DNA of 64,000 nt from Martinezella rhizogenes. GTDB lineage: Bacteria > Pseudomonadota > Alphaproteobacteria > Rhizobiales > Rhizobiaceae. The DNA lies in NCBI RefSeq assembly GCF_007002745.1, contig NZ_SGNY01000005.1, forward strand, positions 248,001-312,000. Reading direction: 5' to 3'. Shown here piece by piece: positions 7,765 to 16,962 of the stretch. The notes beneath the pieces were generated by a model, which saw only the letters and a program-made list of their open reading frames with translations, searched no databases and had not been told where the DNA came from. Position 1 is the stretch's first letter. Every line of letters begins with the position of its first letter. Position numbers and translations under genes: made by a program.

Positions 7765-9330
7765 ATGTCCCGAATTAGAAGTTTTGTCCTGGCCGCCGTG
7801 GCCGCCGCCGCCATTGCCGTTCCCGCAAGCGCAGAGACCCTGCGCTGGGGTAGCCGCGCCGATCTTTATTCTCTCGATCCATATTCGGTGCCTTCCACCT
7901 CCAACCTTGCTTTCCTCAATCACATCTATGAAGGGCTTGTCCGTTACGGACCGGACTTCAAGATCGAGCCAGCGCTGGCGACGGAGTGGAAACTCGTTGA
8001 TGGAAAGACCTGGCGCTTCACCCTGCGCAAGGGTGTGAAGTTCCATGACGGCTCGGATTTCACCGCTGATGATGTGGTCGCTTCCTTCACGCGCGCTTCA
8101 GATGCCACCTCGCCATTGCGTGGCAATATTCCGGTCTTTGCCGGCGTGAAGAAGGTCGATGATTACACTGTTGATCTCGACGTCACCGCACCGACCTCGC
8201 TTTTCCTGAACGACATCACCAATATCTTCATTTTCAACGCCAAGTGGTTGAAAGATAACAATAGCGAGAAGCCGACCGACTTCGCCTCCAAGGTCGACGG
8301 TTATACGACGATGCACACCAATGGCACCGGGCCGTTCAAGCTCGAAAGCCGCGTGCCCGATAGCAAGACGGTTCTTGTTGCCAATGACGGCTGGTGGGAC
8401 CAGAAAAAGCACAATCTCGACCGTATCGAATTCGTGCCGATCGCCTCTGCCGCGACACGTGTTGCAGCGCTGCTTTCCGGCGAAATCGACCTGATCGATT
8501 CCGCGCCGATCCAGGATCTGCCGCGGCTTGAATCCTCAGCCAATATCACGGTGAAGAAGCGCACCGAACTGCGCACGCTGTTCATCGGTTTCAACCGTCG
8601 TGAAAAGCTGGAAGACGGTAAGCCCAACCCGTTTAATGATCTGCGTGTGCGTCAGGCATTCGAGGCGTCGCTTGATCGCGATCTCATCAACAAGAAGGTC
8701 ATGCGCGGCCTTGCAAGACCTTCAGGCTCGCTTATCGCGCCTGAAATTGCCGGTTATGCCAAGTCGCTCGATACCTATGAGCCCGCCGATCCGGCAAAAG
8801 CGCAGAAGCTGCTTGCCGATGCGGGCATGAAGAACCTCGCTTTCACCTATACCTGCATGAATGATGAAAGCATCAACGAGGAAGATATCTGCTCCGGCGT
8901 TGCCAACATGCTGAAGCGCGGCGGTTTCCAGCCGACGATCGACATTGCACCGCGCTCCGTACAGTCGCCCAAGCGCAATGGCGGCAAGGCCGATGTCTTC
9001 AACCTCAGCTGGGCGAACGAGCCGACGCTCGATGCCTTCTCGTTCCTGTCGCAGATCCTGTCGACCCGCAAGGGTGCGATGGGCGTCTCCAATTATGGCG
9101 GCTGGTCGAACCCCGAGATCGACAAGCTGGTCGATCAGGCAGCGCAGGAACAGGACAACACCAAACGTCTGGCGCTTGAAGAAGCCGCGTTGAAAATCGC
9201 CAAGGATGAAACCATGCTTGTCCCGCTGCATCAGCAGCCCATTGCATGGGCCATGCTCGGAAAGGTCAAGAGCGTCGACTTCCGTGCCGATAACAAGCCG
9301 CGTCACTGGCTGACACAGCTCGACAAATAA
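7765..9330 (+). CDS. ABC transporter solute-binding protein, family 5 (dipeptide/oligopeptide type)
   Basis: A 521-residue periplasmic binding protein with a Sec signal peptide (MSRIRSFVLAAVAAAAIAVP, cleavage after ASA). The family-5 landmarks follow: LYSLDPYSVPSTSNLAF, ATEWKLVDGKTWRFTLRKGV, KFHDGSDFTADDVVASF. It captures the substrate and delivers it to the two permeases encoded downstream. ATG 7765 follows the strong ribosome site AAGGGGGGA. Between this gene and the first permease lies a 260-base gap with a strong hairpin. Co-location with three amidohydrolase-type proteins suggests a cyclic amide or N-heterocycle rather than a peptide, but this is inference. Confidence 0.93.
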   Translation: MSRIRSFVLAAVAAAAIAVPASAETLRWGSRADLYSLDPYSVPSTSNLAFLNHIYEGLVRYGPDFKIEPALATEWKLVDGKTWRFTLRKGVKFHDGSDFTADDVVASFTRASDATSPLRGNIPVFAGVKKVDDYTVDLDVTAPTSLFLNDITNIFIFNAKWLKDNNSEKPTDFASKVDGYTTMHTNGTGPFKLESRVPDSKTVLVANDGWWDQKKHNLDRIEFVPIASAATRVAALLSGEIDLIDSAPIQDLPRLESSANITVKKRTELRTLFIGFNRREKLEDGKPNPFNDLRVRQAFEASLDRDLINKKVMRGLARPSGSLIAPEIAGYAKSLDTYEPADPAKAQKLLADAGMKNLAFTYTCMNDESINEEDICSGVANMLKRGGFQPTIDIAPRSVQSPKRNGGKADVFNLSWANEPTLDAFSFLSQILSTRKGAMGVSNYGGWSNPEIDKLVDQAAQEQDNTKRLALEEAALKIAKDETMLVPLHQQPIAWAMLGKVKSVDFRADNKPRHWLTQLDK

Positions 9331-9339
9331 TGCAGAACG

Positions 9340-9377
9340 CTGGAAGGGCGTCGGCCTGTCGCCGAACGCCTTTCCAG
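9340..9377 (+). other. Intercistronic hairpin after solute-binding-protein gene
   Basis: CTGGAAGGGCGT (9340-9351) pairs with ACGCCTTTCCAG (9366-9377), a 12-bp stem with one G-T wobble and a 14-base loop. It starts 10 bases after the stop codon and lacks a T-run. It probably protects the binding-protein message and/or attenuates transcription into the permease genes. The remaining bases to 9590 contain nothing else I recognise. Confidence 0.6.
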
Positions 9378-9590
9378 CCTTTCCGGCACAGTTCGCCTCA
9401 GCCGTTGAAACCGTGATGCTCACGGAAGTGATGGCCGAAACGCGATCCTTCGCCGGTGCAATTGTCGACAATGTGACGGGTTCAGGCGCGAGGCATCGTC
9501 GCATCGTTGCGAAAGCTCTACCCTGTCTCTGGAAGAGAATGGTCGAACCTGGCACGCCTTGTGGCGCGGGTTCGCATCCGAGAGGTAACC

Positions 9591-10559
9591 ATGCTGGTTT
9601 TCATCATCAAGCGTTTGGGAAATGCCGTGCTCGTCATGCTTTCCGTCGCGCTTATCGCATTTCTGATTTTCCGGCTCGCGGGTGATCCCGTTGAGCTGAT
9701 GGTCGGCGAACAGACCTCGCAGGAGGATCGGGCGGCCCTGCGTGAGCGCCTCGGCCTCAATGACAGCCTGCCGACGCAATATTTTCGGTTCGTGAAAGAT
9801 GCGGCAGAGGGCAATTTCGGCGTTTCCTATCGCAACGGCCAGCAGGTGTTGCCGCTGATAGCGGAGAGGTTTCCGGCAACGCTGGAGCTTGTTCTTGTCG
9901 CCACCGTCCTGTCGCTGGTCGTCGGTCTGCCGCTTGGGGTGCTGACGGCAATCAGGCGCGGCAAGTGGTATACGGAGGGCCTGCAGTTCCTGTCGATCGT
10001 CGGCGTCTCCCTGCCGAGTTTCGTGGTCGGCATTCTGCTCATTCTCGTCTTTTCGGTGTCGCTTGGCTGGGCGCCGGCCTTCGGTCGCGGAGATGTCGTG
10101 CAGATCGGCTGGTGGTCCACCGGGTTGCTGACGTCCTCCGGGCGTGCGGCCATCATTTTGCCGGCCATTGCGCTTTCACTTTATCAGATCACGCTCGTCA
10201 TGCGTCTGGTTCGCGCCGAGATGCTGGAAGTGCTGCGCTCCGATTTCGTGAAGTTTGCGCGGGCCCGCGGCATTCCCCGCTGGCGTATCTATTTCCGCCA
10301 TGCGCTTCGCAACTGTCTCATGCCTGTCGTGACGCTGACGACGATGAATGTCGGCTCGCTCATCGCCTTTGCGCTGATCACGGAAACGGTGTTCCAGTGG
10401 CCGGGCATGGGCATGCTGTTCATACAGGCGGTGACGTTTCTCGATATCCCCGTCATGGCGGCCTATCTCTGCATCATTTCCTTCATCTTCGTTGTTCTCA
10501 ACACGTTCGTCGACATTGCATATGCGGTGATCGATCCGCGTCTGCGCACCGCGCGTTAA
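9591..10559 (+). CDS. ABC transporter permease, DppB/OppB type
   Basis: A 322-residue inner-membrane permease. It begins with the typical MLVFIIKRLGNAVLVMLSVA first membrane helix and the periplasmic RLAGDPVELM segment. Further hydrophobic segments follow at about residues 100-125, 135-160, 195-215, 250-275 and 290-310. The cytoplasmic docking loop is in DFVKFARARGIPRWRIYFRH. The ATG is preceded by GAGAGG. It would pair with the next gene's product to form the transmembrane channel of the importer. Confidence 0.92.
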   Translation: MLVFIIKRLGNAVLVMLSVALIAFLIFRLAGDPVELMVGEQTSQEDRAALRERLGLNDSLPTQYFRFVKDAAEGNFGVSYRNGQQVLPLIAERFPATLELVLVATVLSLVVGLPLGVLTAIRRGKWYTEGLQFLSIVGVSLPSFVVGILLILVFSVSLGWAPAFGRGDVVQIGWWSTGLLTSSGRAAIILPAIALSLYQITLVMRLVRAEMLEVLRSDFVKFARARGIPRWRIYFRHALRNCLMPVVTLTTMNVGSLIAFALITETVFQWPGMGMLFIQAVTFLDIPVMAAYLCIISFIFVVLNTFVDIAYAVIDPRLRTAR

Positions 10560-10577
10560 CCGAAGGGAGCCGGTTTC

Positions 10578-11525
10578 ATGACAGACCTTCCACAAATGGC
10601 AAAACCCGCCCGCCGGTCGCTTTTCAGCCGCATGCGCGACAGCGATCTCTACTGGTCTTTCAGCCGCAGCAAATCGGCGAAGATCAGTGCGCTGGTCCTC
10701 TCGATCCTGATCCTCGCTGCCATATTCGCGCCGCTGATCGCGCCGCAAAACCCCTATGACGGCGCTTCACTGGACATGTGGAAGGCCGAGTTGCCACCGG
10801 TGTGGCAGGAGGGCGGCGAATGGCCCTATCTGCTCGGCACCGACACGCAGGGGCGGGACATGCTCTCCGCCATTCTTTACGGCACCCGCATATCGATCGT
10901 CATCGGTGTCGCTTCCGTGGCGCTGTCGCTGGTCATCGGCATGACGGCCGGACTGGTCGCGGGTTATTTCGGCGGCTTTGCCGATAATCTCCTGATGCGG
11001 ATCGGCGATATCACACTCTCCATCCCGACAATTCTGGTGGCCATCCTCGTCTCGACGGTGGTACGGCAGATGTTGCCGGACAGTCTGCGCGAGGTGGGGG
11101 CATCCGCCGTGCTCATTTTCGCCATCGCCCTTTCCGCCTGGGTGCAATATGCGCGCACCGTGCGCGCGCAGGCCATCGTCGAAACCGGCAAGGATTATGT
11201 GCAGGCGGCCAAACTCATCGGCGTTCCCGCCCGTCGCATCATGGCCAACCATATTCTGCCCAATACGCTCACACCGATCATGGTTGCCGCCACGCTCAAT
11301 TTCGGCATGGCGATCCTCACCGAAGCGACGCTGTCCTTCCTCGGCATCGGCATGCCGCCCAGCCAGCCTTCGCTCGGAACGCTGATCCGCATCGGCAACC
11401 AATTCCTGTTCTCGGGTTCGTGGTGGATCGTATTGTTTCCCGTTTTCCAGCTCTGTCTGCTCGTCGTTACCGTCAACCTTCTGGGTGACTGGCTGCGCGA
11501 TGCGCTCAATCCGAAACTGAGGTGA
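10578..11525 (+). CDS. ABC transporter permease, DppC/OppC type
   Basis: A 315-residue permease with the N-terminal cytoplasmic tail and first helix typical of DppC proteins (KSAKISALVLSILILAAIF). The conserved LLGTDTQGRDMLSAILYGTR segment follows, and the docking loop is in DYVQAAKLIGVPARRIMANH with ILPNTLTP after it. It starts 18 bases after the DppB-type gene. Its stop lies five bases before the next ATG, so translation of transporter and enzymes is tightly linked. Confidence 0.92.
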   Translation: MTDLPQMAKPARRSLFSRMRDSDLYWSFSRSKSAKISALVLSILILAAIFAPLIAPQNPYDGASLDMWKAELPPVWQEGGEWPYLLGTDTQGRDMLSAILYGTRISIVIGVASVALSLVIGMTAGLVAGYFGGFADNLLMRIGDITLSIPTILVAILVSTVVRQMLPDSLREVGASAVLIFAIALSAWVQYARTVRAQAIVETGKDYVQAAKLIGVPARRIMANHILPNTLTPIMVAATLNFGMAILTEATLSFLGIGMPPSQPSLGTLIRIGNQFLFSGSWWIVLFPVFQLCLLVVTVNLLGDWLRDALNPKLR

Positions 11526-11530
11526 GTTCC

Positions 11531-12724
11531 ATGCACGATCTTCTGCTCCGCAACATCAGGCCCATGGCGGGCGATACCTGCGACATTCTGATCAGGCAGG
11601 GAAAGATAGCCGGTTTCGGAAAGTTCGAGGCCGATCCGGGCATGCCGGCCGAGGAGGGGAATGGTGCGATTGCCGTCCCCGGCCTTATCGATGCCCATAC
11701 CCATCTCGACAAGACGACATGGGGCATGCCCTGGCATGTCAATAATCGCGCCGCGATCCTGCGGCAGCGGATCGACTTTGAACGCGAAAACCGGACACAG
11801 ATCGGCATCGATCCGCACCGCCAGTCCATGCGCCACGCCATCGGCCTTGCGGCCAATGGCGGCACCCATATTCGCAGCCACGTGGATATTGACCCGACCC
11901 ATGGCCTGGCGCTTGTGGAGGGCATCTGGGAGACCCGCGAGAAGCTGAAGGGCATCATCGACATCGAAGTCGTCGCCTTCCCGCAATCCGGCGTCATGGT
12001 CATGCCCGGTACCGTGGAGCTTCTGGACGAGGCCTTGAAACAGGGCTGCGAAGTGCTTGGCGGCATCGATCCCTGCGGCATCGACCGCGATCCGAAAGGC
12101 CAGCTGGATATTCTCTTTGCGCTTGCGGTCAAGCATGGCGTGCCGATCGACATCCATCTGCATGAGGCCGCCGATCTTGGCGCCTTCACCATGGAGCTGA
12201 TCTTCGAGCGTATCCGGGCCAATGGCATGGAAGGCAAGGTTGCGATCAGCCATGCCTTTGCACTGGGAATGAGTGATTACCTGCGGGTCGGCAAGCTGAT
12301 CGAAGAGATTGCAAGGCTCGACGTGGCGATCCTGACGACCGGTGCGCCTTCGGCAAATGTGCCGTCGATCATGCGGCTGAAGGAAGCGGGCGTGCGTGTC
12401 GGCGGCGGTTGCGACGGCATTCGCGATACCTGGGGTCCATGGGGCCAGCCGGACATGCTCGACCGGGCGAAGATCATCGGCATGAAGAACGGCCTGCGCT
12501 CGGATATCGAGCTTGCCCATGTGCTGCATGTGGTTTCGCAGGGCGGAGCCGATATCATGGGGCTCCATGATTATGGCCTGCGGCAAGGCTGCGCCGCGGA
12601 TTTCACGCTGCTTACGGGCGAAACGCTCGCCCATGCCGTTGTCGATATCGCGCCCCGGCCGCTCGTCGTCAAAGGCGGCCGCGTTACCGCCAGAAACGGC
12701 AAAGCCATCGTGGAGGCGCCGTGA
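11531..12724 (+). CDS. Amidohydrolase, cytosine-deaminase-like (CodA/AtzC subgroup)
   Basis: A 397-residue cytoplasmic metal hydrolase. The HxH pair is His56/His58 in DAHTHLDK, followed by DIHLHE, ISHAFALG, and CDGIRDTWGPWG carrying the metal-binding aspartate. This combination is typical of the cytosine deaminase / N-isopropylammelide amidohydrolase subgroup, which deaminates or de-aminoalkylates pyrimidine- or triazine-like rings. ATG 11531 is preferred over an in-frame GTG at 11522 because GAGGTG lies six bases before it. Embedded in the transporter operon, it is a likely second hydrolytic step on the imported compound. Confidence 0.87.
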   Translation: MHDLLLRNIRPMAGDTCDILIRQGKIAGFGKFEADPGMPAEEGNGAIAVPGLIDAHTHLDKTTWGMPWHVNNRAAILRQRIDFERENRTQIGIDPHRQSMRHAIGLAANGGTHIRSHVDIDPTHGLALVEGIWETREKLKGIIDIEVVAFPQSGVMVMPGTVELLDEALKQGCEVLGGIDPCGIDRDPKGQLDILFALAVKHGVPIDIHLHEAADLGAFTMELIFERIRANGMEGKVAISHAFALGMSDYLRVGKLIEEIARLDVAILTTGAPSANVPSIMRLKEAGVRVGGGCDGIRDTWGPWGQPDMLDRAKIIGMKNGLRSDIELAHVLHVVSQGGADIMGLHDYGLRQGCAADFTLLTGETLAHAVVDIAPRPLVVKGGRVTARNGKAIVEAP

Positions 12725-14217
12725 TGAGCGCCGCTTTGCAATCTCTTGCGCTTGGCGAACGTCCGTCGGGTCGCACGCTGCTTACCGCAAGCTGGGTTGT
12801 CGGACACAAGGACGGATCACACCGGCTCTTGAAAAACGGCGAGGTGGTCTTTGAGAATGGTGAGATTCTCTTCGTCGGGCACGGTTTTCCCGGCGAGGTC
12901 GCCCGTCGCGTCGATTTCGGCAACGCCCTCATCAGCCCCGGCCTGATCGATCTCGACGCGCTTTCCGATCTCGATACGACGATCCTGGGGATCGATCACT
13001 ACCCCGGCTGGGCCAAGGGCCGTGTCTGGCCGCGATCTTATGTCGAGGCCGGACCTTACGAGATGTATTCCGAGGAGGAACTGGCCTTCCAGAAGCGTTT
13101 CGCTTTCGGCCAGCTGCTTCTCAACGGCATCACCACGGCAGCACCCATCGCTTCCCTGTTTTACCGGCAATGGGGCGAAACCGTCGCCGAATTCGAGGCT
13201 GCCGCCGATGCTGCCGGCGAACTCGGCCTGCGCGTCTATCTCAGCCCCGCATACCGCTCCGGCGGCATGGTGCTGGAAGAGCCGGGGCGCATGGTGCCTG
13301 TCTTTGACGAAGAGCGTGGCTTTCAGGGACTGAAGGATGCGGTGTCCTTCATCGAAAAACAGAGCGGACGGCATGGTGATCTCGTGCGCGGCATGCTCGC
13401 GCCGGATCGGGTCGAGACATCGACGCTCGCCCTGTTGCAAAGAACCGATGCGGCCGCTCGGGATCTTGGATGCAAGTTCCGTCTGCACATGGCGCAGGGC
13501 ACGATGGAGGTCGATACCGTCCGCAGCCTTCATGGCTCCACGGCACCTGTGTGGCTGGCCAAGGCCGGTCTCCTCAGCGACCGCCTTGTCGCGCCGCACG
13601 CCACCAATGCGACGGACGAAGATCTGACACTCTACGCTGAAAATGGCGTTTCCATCGTCCACTGTCCGCTGGTGTCGGCCAGAGGCGGCAGCAAGCTGTC
13701 GTCGTTTTCGTCGTGCCGGCAGCGTGGCATCAACATCGCGATGGGCACGGACACGGCGCCGGCCGACATGTTGATGAACCTTCTGGTCGGGCTTATCACC
13801 TGCCGCATCAGCGACGGCGTGCCCGACAGGGTCCGTTCGGCCGATCTGTTCGACGCCGCCACGATCGGTGGCGCAAGGGCACTGGGCCGTGCCGATCTCG
13901 GACATCTCTCAAAGGGTGCCCGCGCCGATATCGCGGTCTTTGACCTCGATGATACCGTCATGGCGCCGAGCGTCGATCCGATCACGACCATCGTTACCGG
14001 CGGTTCGGGCAAGATCACGCGTGCGGTCTTCGTTGATGGCCGCCTGTCGATGCGCTCAAGGCAGGTCGCGAATATCGACATGGAGCAAGCCCGCGTTCAG
14101 GCGCAGGCGCAGTTCGATGGGCTGATCGCGAAATATCCCGAACGAAGCTGGGCCAACCCGCCCGTTTCGGAAATTTTCCCCCCGAGCTACCCGGTGGAGG
14201 TTGACGCCAATGGATAA
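12724..14217 (+). CDS. Amidohydrolase-superfamily protein lacking the HxH metal motif
   Basis: A 497-residue protein that aligns by motif with AtzB/TrzN/guanine-deaminase-like amidohydrolases. It has FRLHMAQG, VAPHATNATDED, HCPLVSARGG and MGTDTAPADM in the usual order, and a C-terminal composite-sandwich end (KGARADIAVFDLDDTV). However, the first strand reads PGLIDLDALSDLD, so the two histidines normally at PGLIDxHxH are Asp78 and Leu80. The remaining His/Asp residues could still hold one metal. The start ATG overlaps the previous stop (GTGATGA), indicating coupling. It is either a divergent enzyme or a non-catalytic partner; I cannot decide which. Confidence 0.8.
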   Translation: MSAALQSLALGERPSGRTLLTASWVVGHKDGSHRLLKNGEVVFENGEILFVGHGFPGEVARRVDFGNALISPGLIDLDALSDLDTTILGIDHYPGWAKGRVWPRSYVEAGPYEMYSEEELAFQKRFAFGQLLLNGITTAAPIASLFYRQWGETVAEFEAAADAAGELGLRVYLSPAYRSGGMVLEEPGRMVPVFDEERGFQGLKDAVSFIEKQSGRHGDLVRGMLAPDRVETSTLALLQRTDAAARDLGCKFRLHMAQGTMEVDTVRSLHGSTAPVWLAKAGLLSDRLVAPHATNATDEDLTLYAENGVSIVHCPLVSARGGSKLSSFSSCRQRGINIAMGTDTAPADMLMNLLVGLITCRISDGVPDRVRSADLFDAATIGGARALGRADLGHLSKGARADIAVFDLDDTVMAPSVDPITTIVTGGSGKITRAVFVDGRLSMRSRQVANIDMEQARVQAQAQFDGLIAKYPERSWANPPVSEIFPPSYPVEVDANG

Positions 14218-15193
14218 CATGAACCAGTCGGTTATCGACGTTCGCAATCTGAAAGTCGAGTTTCCGGGCCGCAGAGGCACGGTGACCGCCCTTTCGGATG
14301 TCAGCCTGTCGATCCGCCCCGGCGAAATCCTCGGTGTTGTCGGCGAATCCGGTGCCGGAAAATCCATGACCGGACTTGCGATACAGGGCTTGCTGGAAAA
14401 GCCCGGCCGCATCGCCGAGGGTGAGATCTGGCTTGGATCGCGGCGTATCGACAAGTTGGACGACAGGGCGATGGAGGGCATTCGCGGCCGCGAGATCGGT
14501 GCGATCTTTCAGGATCCGCTCACTTCGCTCAACCCGCTCTTTACGGTTGGCGCGCAGCTGGTCGAAACGATCCGCCAGCATCTGCCGCTCTCCAGGAAAG
14601 AAGCGCGGGGGCGGGCGGTTCAACTCCTGAAAGATGTCGGCATTCCGTCTCCGGAAGATCGCGTCGATCATTATCCGCATCAGTTCTCCGGCGGCATGCG
14701 CCAGCGTGTCGTCATCGCATTGGCGCTGGCAGCCTCGCCAAAGCTCATCATCGCCGACGAGCCGACCACGGCGCTTGACGTGTCGATCCAGGCGCAGATC
14801 ATTTCGCTGCTGCGCAGGCTATGCAAGGAGAAGCAGACGGCGGTCATGCTGGTCACGCATGATATGGGCGTCATCGCCGAAGCCGCCGACCGCGTTGCCG
14901 TGCTTTATGCCGGCAGGCTGATCGAGGTCGGGCCGGTCGAGCAGGTTCTGCATGCCCCGAAACATCCCTATACGCAGGGCCTGATGGCCTCCATCCCTTC
15001 GCTCGGCGCGCGGGTGGAGCGGCTCAACCAGATCGACGGGGCGATGCCGCGTCTTGATGCGATCCCGCCGGGCTGCGCCTTCAATCCGCGCTGTGGCTTT
15101 GCCGGCCCCCGCTGTCTTCGCGAGCGCCCGGAACTGGAAACGCAGGGCAACAGCGCAAGCGCCTGCTGGATGAATGCAGGAGGAACCGCATGA
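14210..15193 (+). CDS. ABC transporter ATP-binding protein, DppD/OppD type
   Basis: A 327-residue ATPase with Walker A GESGAGKS, signature FSGGMRQRV, Walker [13 protein letters not shown] and switch VTHDMGV. The family's C-terminal extension with a cysteine cluster (PPGCAFNPRCGFAGPRC, and a later SACW) is present; in DppD-type ATPases it can bind an iron-sulfur cluster. ATG 14210 follows GGTGGAGG at a spacing of nine. It overlaps the upstream gene by 8 bases and the downstream ATPase gene by 4. Confidence 0.92.
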   Translation: MDNMNQSVIDVRNLKVEFPGRRGTVTALSDVSLSIRPGEILGVVGESGAGKSMTGLAIQGLLEKPGRIAEGEIWLGSRRIDKLDDRAMEGIRGREIGAIFQDPLTSLNPLFTVGAQLVETIRQHLPLSRKEARGRAVQLLKDVGIPSPEDRVDHYPHQFSGGMRQRVVIALALAASPKLIIADEPTTALDVSIQAQIISLLRRLCKEKQTAVMLVTHDMGVIAEAADRVAVLYAGRLIEVGPVEQVLHAPKHPYTQGLMASIPSLGARVERLNQIDGAMPRLDAIPPGCAFNPRCGFAGPRCLRERPELETQGNSASACWMNAGGTA

Positions 15194-16197
15194 AAACCTC
15201 GGTGACAAAAACACCCGCACTGACGGTGAAGGGTCTGACCAAGACCTTCGATGTTTCCGCCCCGTGGCTCAACCGCGTCATCGAGCGCAAACCCCGTCAG
15301 TTCGTGCAGGCCGTCAACGACATCGATTTCACGGTGCCAGCCGGTGGCTGTCTCAGCATTGTCGGCGAAAGCGGCTGCGGCAAGTCCACCGTCGCGCGGC
15401 TGGTGACAGGGCTGTTCCGTCCAAGCGCCGGTGATTTCCGCTTTGCCAAAGGGCGGACAGATGCACCGCTTTCGGCGCAGATGATCTTTCAGGATCCCTA
15501 TGCCTCGCTCAATCCGCGCTGGAGGGTGAAGAACATCATCGCAGAGCCGATCCGCGAGCTGAAACTGCGCGCCACCCGCGCAGAGACAATGGAGCGGGTG
15601 GAAGAGCTGCTGCGAACGGTCGGCCTCTCTGCCTCCGACGGCGAGAAATTCCCGCATGAATTTTCCGGCGGCCAGCGCCAGCGCATTTCAATTGCCCGTG
15701 CCCTGGCAAGCGAGCCGGAGTTTCTGGTCTGTGACGAACCGACATCCGCGCTTGATGTATCGGTGCAGGCGCAGGTGCTGAACCTGATGCGGCGGCTGCA
15801 GGACGAGCTGGGGCTGACTTATCTGTTCATCAGCCATGATATGAGCGTGGTTCGCCACATGTCAGACCGTATCGCTGTGATGTATCTCGGCCGCATCGTG
15901 GAGGAGGGCGATACGGAGGAGCTGTTCGCCCGCCCGTGTCACCCCTATACGCAGCTTCTGCTGCAGACCATTCCCAATATCGAGGCCCCGCGGCGCGACC
16001 GGGAACTGGTGGCAGGCGAAGTCCCAAGCCCGCTCAGGCCGCCCTCGGGCTGCACCTTCCATCCGCGCTGCCCGCTTGCAACGGCGCGCTGTTCGGCGGA
16101 AGTGCCGCAGGTGCGCACGCTTGCCGGCGGCACACGCGTTGCATGTCATCTGGTGGAGGATGAAGAGGTGTTGACGCAGGAACGGGAGCGCGCCTGA
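15190..16197 (+). CDS. ABC transporter ATP-binding protein, DppF/OppF type
   Basis: A 335-residue ATPase, the partner of the preceding DppD-type subunit. Walker A is [12 protein letters not shown], the Q-loop is MIFQDPYASLNPR, the signature is [15 protein letters not shown], Walker B is FLVCDEPTSALD and the switch is ISHDMSV. A C-terminal cysteine-containing segment (SGCTFHPRCPLATARC) is typical for this subfamily. The start overlaps the previous stop (ATGA). It completes a five-subunit importer (one binding protein, two permeases, two ATPases). The convergent GntR gene ends 9 bases after its stop. Confidence 0.92.
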   Translation: MKTSVTKTPALTVKGLTKTFDVSAPWLNRVIERKPRQFVQAVNDIDFTVPAGGCLSIVGESGCGKSTVARLVTGLFRPSAGDFRFAKGRTDAPLSAQMIFQDPYASLNPRWRVKNIIAEPIRELKLRATRAETMERVEELLRTVGLSASDGEKFPHEFSGGQRQRISIARALASEPEFLVCDEPTSALDVSVQAQVLNLMRRLQDELGLTYLFISHDMSVVRHMSDRIAVMYLGRIVEEGDTEELFARPCHPYTQLLLQTIPNIEAPRRDRELVAGEVPSPLRPPSGCTFHPRCPLATARCSAEVPQVRTLAGGTRVACHLVEDEEVLTQERERA

Positions 16198-16206
16198 GCC
16201 GCAAGG

Positions 16207-16884
16207 TCAGGCGAGTGCCGCCCGCAGATCATGGGAAAGGTCGCGGATTTCGCTGAGGTCGAGTTCCGCTTCCACATGTTCGAGGTGATGGGTCATCAGA
16301 TGCGTGGCCCTCGCCGGGTCGTTATTGGCGATCGCGTCGACAATTTCCGCATGTTCGTCGGGCCCGCAGTTAAAGCGGTCCGTGTTGCGGTAAACGGCAG
16401 TGATGAGGGAGGAACGCGAAATGAGGTCGCGCATGGTGGTGAACAGGAAATCGGAACCGACCGTTTCCGCAAGCAGCAGGTGGAAGCCGCCGGAAAGCTT
16501 GATGATGTCGGTGGTGATGTTGTGAGCGTTGGCCACGCGCTCCTTTTCGACATGGTCGCGAAGCCGCTTCAGAGCGGCCTTGGTGGTGGATTTGCACAGC
16601 CGCTCAACAACACATTGTTCCACGGTGCGGCGAACGAAGAACACGTCTCTCGCCTCTTCGACCGAGGGTTTGGAAACGAAGGCGCCGCGATTGGGAACGA
16701 TGGTGACGAGACCGTCTCGCTCCAGCACGGAAAGCGCCTGGCGGATGCGCGCGCGGCTGACGCCAAAAATCGTGGCGAGCTGTTCTTCCTTCAGCTGCAC
16801 GCCCGGGCGAAGCCGTCGTTCAGCGATCGACAGCCAGACTTTCTCGACAATTTGCTGCGTGGACTGGCCGTTCTGTTCGGTCAT
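16207..16884 (-). CDS. GntR-family transcriptional regulator, FCD (FadR-like) subfamily
   Basis: A 225-residue DNA-binding protein. The N-terminal winged helix-turn-helix covers about residues 10-75 (QLATIFGVSRARIRQALSVL, then GLVTIVPNRGAFV). An all-helical FCD ligand-binding domain covers about 85-215, with its metal-site histidines in DEHAEIVDAI and HLMTHHLEHVE. It is divergent from the flavin-reductase-like gene, and the palindrome AGATTGT-CA-ACAATCT lies between them. The same core occurs in front of the transporter/amidohydrolase genes, so this regulator probably controls itself, the flavin-reductase/racemase pair and the 6-16 kb operon. The effector is unknown. Confidence 0.9.
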   Translation of the reverse strand: MTEQNGQSTQQIVEKVWLSIAERRLRPGVQLKEEQLATIFGVSRARIRQALSVLERDGLVTIVPNRGAFVSKPSVEEARDVFFVRRTVEQCVVERLCKSTTKAALKRLRDHVEKERVANAHNITTDIIKLSGGFHLLLAETVGSDFLFTTMRDLISRSSLITAVYRNTDRFNCGPDEHAEIVDAIANNDPARATHLMTHHLEHVEAELDLSEIRDLSHDLRAALA

Positions 16885-16962
16885 CGGTTTCGCTCTCCAT
16901 TGTGGGTAGAGAAGCGTGATGCGGTGGAAAAAGTCAACCGTTTCAACACAGTTTTGGTTGCA

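Noticed and set aside
11195-12634. Long minus-strand frame spanning permease and amidohydrolase genes
   Set aside because: Crosses two well-supported plus-strand genes and shows only low-complexity reversed coding composition.
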